From Gigaspora margarita (Eukaryota; Glomeromycota; Glomeromycetes; Diversisporales; Gigasporaceae), in contig WTPW01000159.1 in assembly GCA_009809945.1 (NCBI GenBank), positions 84,118-148,117 on the forward strand: a DNA stretch of 64,000 nt, read 5' to 3'. Within the stretch, counting starts at the first letter, position 1, and every line of letters starts with the position of its first letter. The notes below the pieces were generated by a model that made no database searches, was not told the DNA's origin, and saw only the letters and a program-made list of their open reading frames with translations. Positions 57,323 through 64,000 of this stretch are shown here, in pieces. A program made the translations under genes and the position numbers.

Positions 57323-57825
57323 TGATATTTGTAAATGTCTTTAGTGGGATTCGAACTCTGCATCTATTACTCAGGGGATAACAACAACCCAACTTTACTA
57401 TGTTACTACATCCCAAGTAATTATTATTATAATTATAATTTATTAAATTTTTTTATAATATCTTATATTTTATGTTACAATGAGATTAAAAAAATTCTTT
57501 GACTTGTTAATAACATAGAATAAAAAATTTCTTATATTAAATGCTTAAAAAGATAATATAATAACATAAAGTGGGCAGATAAATCAAAACCATCTCTAGA
57601 AGCTCTAGTTTGGTTATTTTAGTTTCATATCATTCTAATAAAAAAGCTAATAATACTAAAGAATTTGATAAACTGCTTCTGCAAGTGTAGTAACAGTAAC
57701 TATAATAATAGAGTTGGAAATGAAAGTGGGAATAGTAGTAGCATTGGAATTGGAAATGGAAGTAGAAGTAGAGGCAGTAATAGAAATAAAGTAGTAATAG
57801 TAATGGCAGTGGCAGTGTTAACAGC
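57323..57825. other. Spacer with AGT-rich low-complexity tract
   Basis: No gene. AGTAGT/GGAAATGGAAGTAG microsatellite-like sequence from 57690 to 57820, resumed at 58650-58704 after the hAT-like insert. Confidence 0.6.
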
Positions 57826-58641
57826 TAGAGGTTGGAACCAAATATTGCACCTGAATTTAAAACCAGTTTCACCCAATTCAAATAGTTTATATTCAGATTT
57901 AATAAAACCAGATTTATTGAATTTAATAAAACTGAATAAAACTAAAAAATCAAATTTAATAAAACCAGATTTATTAAATTTAATGAATCAAAAAAATTGA
58001 GAGTGTATAGTTTACTGCTATCTTGAATGGTGAGTTCACAAATCTTGTATTTAATTTGCTGGTGTAGTATACAAATACTGTGTATAAGTGCCAGATTTGG
58101 TATTCATATTACCCTGAGATATGTAATATCATATGATGGAATGAGAATATATAAACTATCTCTATCACTATCAACAGATTGCCTTAAGATTTAAAATGGT
58201 TTATTGCAATTTATTTAGATACATGAATTCGATTTTGGCCAAAGTTTAGGCTGACATTTATCAATAATAATTACTAACTATATTATAGCAAAATTAGTAT
58301 CTGGCAATTTTATTTAGTTGTGGATTATTGGATTATTAGCAAAATTGACCAATCTCAATCCCTTTCATCATGGATCTGCTGAATTTTGGTTGCATAACCA
58401 ATCTATTCTGATTTATAATATATCAAACTACTCTAAGTACAAACATTTGGACGTTCTAACTACTAGTTTGTTACAACTACAAAAACTGGGGTTTTTTAAA
58501 TTTGGGTTGATTTGATTTTATAAGTTTATTAAATTGCAAAACTAATTATCCAGGTTTATTTAAATTCAGGTTAAAACCAGTTTAAGTTGAAGTAAAAAAA
58601 TTAAATCTGAATTGTAAAAATAAAACCAGTTCCTACTTCTA
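57826..58641. mobile_element. hAT-like MITE in an AGT-rich tract
   Basis: 816 bp. Ends TAGAGGTTGGAACC and ...CCAGTTCCTACTTCTA. Flanks TTAACAGC and TTAATAGC (7 of 8). Subterminal AAACCAGATTTATT-like phrases occur in both orientations. No real ORF: the 57665-58000 frame is low complexity and crosses the element border. Confidence 0.65.
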
Positions 58642-59699
58642 TTAATAGCAGTGGTAGTAGAAGTAGTAGTAATAATAGTAATAATAATAAAGTAGTAGTA
58701 GTAAGGGGGCATCCATAAATAACATTATGCATGAGGGGGGGAGGTCCCCCAAAATATAACGATTTTCCAATATGTGGGGGTCCCCCCCAACATAATGCAA
58801 TTTTTTTATAAAAATTTGTCTAAAACTTGATCCAGTGGTCCAGATTGGATGATTTTGGTACCATTCGAACCGTCTCGAGGAGAGGAATCGAATGATACCA
58901 ATTTTATTTGATTTGGATCCTGGATCACGTTTTATTAACGAAATACTATTGGTTATTATGTTTTCTTATAAAATTACTATAAAATCAATAGTATTTCGTT
59001 AATAAAACGTGATCCAGTAATTCAAATGAAATGATTTTGGTACCATTGGATTCGTCTTATAAAGACGAATCGAATGGTACCAAAATCATCCAGATTGGAT
59101 TACTGGGTCATTATATATTCAAGTTTTTGTAAAATTTATATATAAACATACGGATTTTTAAAATTTTTTTTATATAGTAGAGGGGGTAGTGTTTGTACCC
59201 GGATCAGGTATTATCTGGTTATCTGCAGATGATTCAGATATCTGGGTTATAATCACAGCTAACCGGGTATATATATCTGGATAATATCACAGATAGTAAA
59301 AATCTGAATATCCAGGTTAGGCTATCCGGGTTGGGCTATCTGTTGGGCTATTTTCTAGATCACGAGAATTTTGTGTGTAAGATAAACCCATAAAATAGTA
59401 TTGGGTATGTATAATATGTCAAGCCCTAGTTTTTATGCTCTTGTTTTTTTATTCGGGACATTTTTATAAAACATTTATAAAATATTTATTTAAAGCACGT
59501 ATCTACAAAATATTTATTTAAGTCATCTTATTTATTTAATTAAAATTCAAGTATTCAATTTAATTTACTTTCGGATAAATCTAATTGTAATAACCGAATC
59601 TAATAAAAATTTTATTAAAATTTTTATTAAAAAAATAAAAAAAGTAAAATCTTATATCTAAAAACAATAAAAAAATACAAAAAAAATTAAATTAACTAT

Positions 59700-60200
59700 C
59701 ATATTATGTCTTGAACCCAACTATCGTACTACGCCCCCAAATCTAACTATTGTACTATGTACTGAATCTAATTATCATGCTCTCCCAAATCTAACTATTG
59801 TGCTATGTCCTGAATCTAACTATCGCATTACGTCCCAAATCTAACTGTCGTGAATCCATTATGCTACTAATTATCATTCTATTTCCTGAATCTAACTATT
59901 GCGCTACGTCCTGAATCTAACTATTGTGCTATGTTTGTTCTAACTTTCATACTACTGTACGTCCTGTTCTAACTACTAAGGTATGTCCTAACTATAGCAC
60001 TATGCCCTGTTCTAACTGTCACTCTATATCTTGTTCTAACTATCGTTCTATATCCTGTTCTAACTAACTAATGTGCTATATCACATTCTAACTATAGTGC
60101 TACATTCCGTTCTAATCATAGTGCTACGTCCTGGTGCTACATCACATTATAGCTATTGTATTATGTCCCATCTAACTATAGTGCAACATCCTATGTGCTA
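59700..60200. repeat. Degenerate minisatellite, about 25-bp unit
   Basis: AATCTAACTATYGTRCTAYG recurs roughly eighteen times with variable linkers (CCCAAAT, TCCTGAAT, TCCTGTT). It sits inside the hAT-like element. Spacing is irregular and units drift, so it is not CRISPR-like. Confidence 0.75.
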
Positions 60201-60633
60201 TGCTTTTTTTTCATATAACCTAGATAAAATCTCAATAGGTTCAATGAACTATATATTACCTCAAAGCTAAGTAATAAAAGGTTCAGCATAACTTTGTATA
60301 CTTACTTGTCTTAACACGACAGGCTTTTCAGTGATCTTGCACTGAATTGAAACAGCAACAAAGCTTTATATTTCATATTAGCTAAAAAAAAAGCTAGTTT
60401 TTAAGTTTCATTTACTTTAAGCAAAACAGGTCTATGCGAGGGATTAAATGGGATTAACAAAACTAGACGTTCTATACTGCTTACTTGCACTATCTAATAA
60501 TTCTGTAATTATTATAAGAATTTTTTTGTAAAACGCCAAAGTGCAGGATTAAAAGCTAGTACGACGTACGTAATAGCCAATCAGATACGAGGATCGACGT
60601 GTGAATTATTCTAGAGCTTGATTTTCTAATTTG

Positions 60634-60917
60634 GGGGATGGCTAAAGCCAGGTGCGTTTATATATTTTTGATTATTTAATTAAAATTAGGGTAAGGGTTA
60701 GTTAGGGTTAGGATTAGAGCTTGTTTTATAAGTAAAATTGTCTTTCCGACATTTTTTATTAATGCTTCTAGACAGGTTTAGACACTCGTTTCTTGTATTT
60801 TTGGCATTTTTCACTTTTTTTCTTTGTTTTTGTCTCGTTGGGCTGATCCGTAAAGATCAAATTTTATGATTTGATTGGCTTTTTATTATGTGAACACACC
60901 TGGCTTTAGATGACCCC
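60634..60917 (+). mobile_element. MITE family A copy
   Basis: 284 bp. Perfect CTAATTTG duplication (60626-60633 and 60918-60925). Ends GGGGATGGCTAAAGCCAGG and ...CCTGGCTTTAGATGACCCC. Internal TTAGTTAGGGTTAGGATTAG telomere-like tract. Confidence 0.88.
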
Positions 60918-61168
60918 CTAATTTGGCATATCGGCAGTCTGTAATACTCTACTCGGGTACATCAGGTAGAATTTTATATCCGGGTAACTACTCAGGTATA
61001 TCGGGTAGAATTTTATATCCGGATATATCTGTCGATCATCCGGGTTATCCAAAAGGTTATCCGTTGGATAACCCGGATAGCATATTTTTGATCAGGTACA
61101 ATCACTAAGAGGGGGGGTCAAGAGCTACTATGTAGGGGTACATAACGTTATTTATGGATGCTCCCTAA

Positions 61169-61479
61169 TAGCAATAGATATGGCAATAAGCAAAATAAAG
61201 AAAAAGGCATTGTTATATTAGGCAGTGAAGATCTGAATAGTAATTAAAGCAAAGAAGAAATTTCTTCAGATCAGCAATACTTAATTTTAAAAAATATTAT
61301 AGATCTTTGTAAATATACTTTAGATATAGCTATATGCAAATATATCAAAGTTATATTTTGATACTATTGCTTCAATAAAACAAATGTTACAATATTTATA
61401 TTAGTATATAAATATAATCATTAAGTAAAAATATAAATTATAGCCCTGTTAAACATAATAATATATATTTAATTAATTC
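61169..61479. other. AT-rich spacer, no gene seen
   Basis: No coding motif, terminal repeat or RNA structure recognised. Confidence 0.4.
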
Positions 61480-62060
61480 AAAGAGTATCAGGTTTTCTTG
61501 CAATTTAGATTAAAATAAGATGCCTTTCATGTATATTAATATGTTTACCATTATATTGATTTTAAATCTAAATGTTTCCAATTAGCCTCTGATTTCAAAC
61601 AAAAATTTGGCAAAATAAAAGACTTTTTAGAAATATTTAGAATCAAATTCAATATAACAGTAGGCCTATTAACATACATGAAAGATATCTTAATTAATTT
61701 TAAAGAGTATATAGTTTTCTTGCAATTTAGGTCAAAAATAAAATACTTTTTGTGTATATTAATATGCTTACTATTATATCAATTTTGAATTTAAATATTT
61801 CTGCAAATTCTCTAATTTCAAACAAAAATTTGGCAGAAATAAAAGACTTTTTAGAATTATTTAGGATCAAAATTAATATACCGATAGACCTATTAACATA
61901 CAAGATAGGTATCCTAATTTATCCTGAAGTGTATTTAGTTTTCTTGCAATTAAGATTAAAATAAGATGCCTATTATATATGTTAATAGGCCTATTGGTAT
62001 ATTGATTTTCATCCTAAATATTTCCAAAAAGTCTTTTATTTTTACCAAATTTCTGTTTAA
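61480..62060. repeat. Tandem repeat, about 222-bp unit
   Basis: The phrase GTTTTCTTGCAATTTAG and following sequence starts near 61493, 61713 and 61935, giving about 2.5 diverged units. Each holds TTTCAAACAAAAATTTGGCA and AAAGACTTTTTAGAA. Confidence 0.75.
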
Positions 62061-64000
62061 AATAGGGTTCTGAAGTAATAAAATTTTAATCTTTTCGTTA
62101 AACATAAAAATTAAAAACTAATTAATAAAAAGTTCTTTAATTTTGTTGTAATTTCAGAAAATGTGTATTTTGATTTTTTAAATAAGTTAACTTTAATCAA
62201 TTTGTTTAGTAAACTTTGAACTTTACTATATAGCAACTTGAATATTTGATCAATTGAAGGAGTAGTTTATTTTTGGAAGTGGCTTCTTTTCAGCAATATA
62301 CAGTATTTATATTACTGTATGTTTTCAAAATAAACTACCTTTTTTGGACGATTTTGGATACAAAAAAAATCTGATGTTGCTTATTTTTGAATAAAATTGA
62401 TTTTTGGTCAATTGCCAATAGTAGTTACATAGTAAAGCATAAATTCTACTATGTAAATCTATTATTGGTGCTTAAGTAAACTTATATGAGAAACCAAACT
62501 ACATCTATCCTAAATGTTTTATCAAAATATGAGTACTTTTTATTATTTAACTTTTAATTTTTATATTCAACAAATATATTTTGTTAATCAAATTTTAATC
62601 TCTTTATTGAAAATAAATATTAAAATCCAATTAATAAAAAGTTCTTCAATTTCGTTATAAATTTTAAGATACACATCTTTGTTCTTCTAAATAAGTTTAT
62701 TTAAGCGACTTTAATCAATTTACTTAGTAAAATTTGGACTTTACTATATAGCTACTTTTATCAATCATAGTTAGCTTATTTTTGGGTCAAAGACATTTTT
62801 GCATTTCTTGATCGAAAGAGAGGGTAGTTTATTTTTAGAGATAGCTTATTTTTAGCAATTTATAGTATTCAAACTTAAACTAGTTTGCAAACTTCAAACT
62901 TATACCCAAACCAAACTCAAATTTAATTAAAAAGTTTGCTTCAAACCAAGCTCAAATATTTTTTTTAATACTAGTTTGAGATTGGGTTTGATTTGAAATC
63001 AAATCAAACTCAAACCTGGTCTAAAGTTTGATTTGATCTTGGTGCGTAGGAACCCTAGTTTGAAATTAGAATCTAATTGGAAACATTTAGAATTTTCCTA
63101 CCAATAATTTTCTATATAAGTATCATATTGTATAAAAGACCTATTGAGAATCTAAATGTTGTCCAATATGGTTTCATTTGACTTATATAAATTATTAACT
63201 TCAATAAAGATTTTTAAGCTAAACTTTATTGATATTGATAATTAAAAGATATTGTTAAGTGCATGCACTTGGGGTTGAGTGTAATTGTGCACTTAATAAA
63301 GATATGCATTTATAGAATCGGTATTCTATCCAACTTTATGCCTTATTCAGAAATTTCTAAAAATTATATTTTATTTTATGCTAATTTATTGTCTATATTT
63401 CTAAAAATTTCTGATTATTCATAATTTACTTGGTCAAATATTTTATTTGTTATGTATATATGCTTATAGAGAATGCATAAATACTGTATATGTCTGAAAA
63501 TAAGCTACCTTTTTTTGGACGATTTTGGATACAAAAAATCTGGGGTAGCTTATTTTCGAATAAAATTGATTTTTGGTTAATTGACAATAGTTGTTACATA
63601 GTAAAGTCTAAATTCTACTATATAAATCTGTTATTAGCACTGAAATTAACATATTTGGAAGACTAAACTACATCTATTCTGAAATTTTCATCGAATTGGA
63701 GTACTTTTTATTATTTGACTTTAATTTTTACGTTCAATGAATATATTTTTCTAATAAAATTTTAATCTCTTCATTGAACTTAAAAATTAAAATCCAATTA
63801 ATAAAAAGTTCTTTAATTTTGTTGAAAATTTTAGGGTATATGTATTTTGATCTTCTGAATAAGTTTACATAAGTGATTTAATCGATTTGTTTAGTAAAAT
63901 TTGGACTTTACTATGTAGCAACTTTTGTCAATTGTGGTGTAGCTTATTTTTGGGTCAAAGACGTTTTTATGTTTCTTGACCAAAAGAGGGGTAGCTTATT
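62060..64000. repeat. Direct long repeats with GTAGCTTATTTTT borders
   Basis: A unit of about 510-540 bp occurs at 62335-62870 and 63495-64000 (running off the window), with a partial copy at 62060-62330. Each unit starts AATAARCTACCTTTTTT and ends GGTAGYTTATTTTT, like terminal inverted repeats. A FAR-type Leu/Thr-free, CAAACT-rich inverted stretch (62870-63060) separates the two. No gene. Confidence 0.65.

Larger units (their letters stand above)
59187..61107. mobile_element. hAT-like element with minisatellite core
   Basis: Perfect 8-bp duplication AGAGGGGG (59179-59186 and 61108-61115). Ends TAGTGTTTGTACCCG and ...GGTACAATCACTA. Subterminal CCGGGTTATC/ATCCGGGT repeats on both sides (59200-59350 and 60950-61080). 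No transposase remains. Confidence 0.78.
58705..61165. mobile_element. PIF/Harbinger-like MITE with nested elements
   Basis: TAA on both sides (58702-58704 and 61166-61168). Ends GGGGGCATCCATAAATAACA and the complement TTTATGGATGCTCCC. The element's own sequence is about 530 bp, with two GTCTCA-type modules in mirror order (58850-58925 and 59015-59105) around a GTATTTCGTTAATAAAAC palindrome. The rest is the hAT-like insert at 59187-61107. Confidence 0.78.

Noticed and set aside
57665-58000. 111-codon Ser/Asn/Gly frame as a gene
   Set aside because: Low complexity from an AGT repeat, and it crosses the border of a hAT-like insertion.
59700-60200. CRISPR-like array
   Set aside because: Repeats drift and there are no uniform unique spacers. 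It is a minisatellite inside a transposon.
60700-60725. Telomere or chromosome end (TTAGGG-like)
   Set aside because: Only a few units, and they sit inside MITE family A copies with perfect target duplications.
62870-63060. CAAACT-rich inverted repeat as a separate hAT-like MITE
   Set aside because: Inverted phrases are present, but no consistent ends or target duplication could be found.

Overview
The window is an extremely AT-rich (about three quarters A+T by eye) eukaryotic tract made almost entirely of transposable elements. The signs of origin are short GT-AG introns, LINEs with an endonuclease, reverse transcriptase and RNase H, CACTA/Plavaka-type transposases with N-terminal zinc-finger-like motifs, and swarms of small inverted-repeat elements. 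I infer a fungus with a TE-bloated genome, most likely an arbuscular mycorrhizal fungus (Rhizophagus-like). That is inference from gene families and base composition, not proof. I see no housekeeping gene, no rRNA, no convincing tRNA and no CRISPR.

Bases 1-29290 are one old LINE (LINE-1, minus strand) split by nested insertions. Its pieces lie, in protein order, at 29290-26734 (endonuclease and first half of RT), 13375-12608 and 12338-11862 (second half of RT), 7772-7514, 7173-6707 (linker) and 187-1 (RNase H). The inserts are a 13.4 kb CACTA element (CACTA1, TAA target duplication), a 4.1 kb foldback element with 8-bp duplications, a 6.5 kb LTR-element fossil with GTAG duplications, and several MITEs. 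At three of the junctions the LINE reading frame is continuous once the insert and one target-site copy are set aside. CACTA1 itself holds a ~1 kb SINE-like retroelement with a perfect 16-bp duplication, and a stack of three further elements inside its second gene.

Bases 30232-37949 hold a second LINE (LINE-2, plus strand) with an RRM-like ORF1 and a long EN-RT-RNase H ORF2. ORF2 is broken by frameshifts, stops and a PIF/Harbinger-type MITE. Bases 37990-45635 are a second CACTA/Plavaka-like element (CACTA2). Like CACTA1 it carries two divergently transcribed genes, a transposase and an accessory gene of unknown function, and it has several strong hairpins.

Bases 45636-64000 have no intact gene. 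They hold two more SINE-like copies, a fragment of a third CACTA transposase, nested MITEs (8-bp-duplication families A and B, TA-duplication mariner-like families, TAA-duplication Harbinger-like families, hAT-like elements), minisatellites and long direct repeats.

The most striking unexplained signal is a short palindromic module centred on GTCTCATYGAGAC, with mirrored GATCCACTG-like flanks. It recurs about 18 times inside elements that otherwise belong to different superfamilies, including the LTRs, two Harbinger-like elements and the foldback element.
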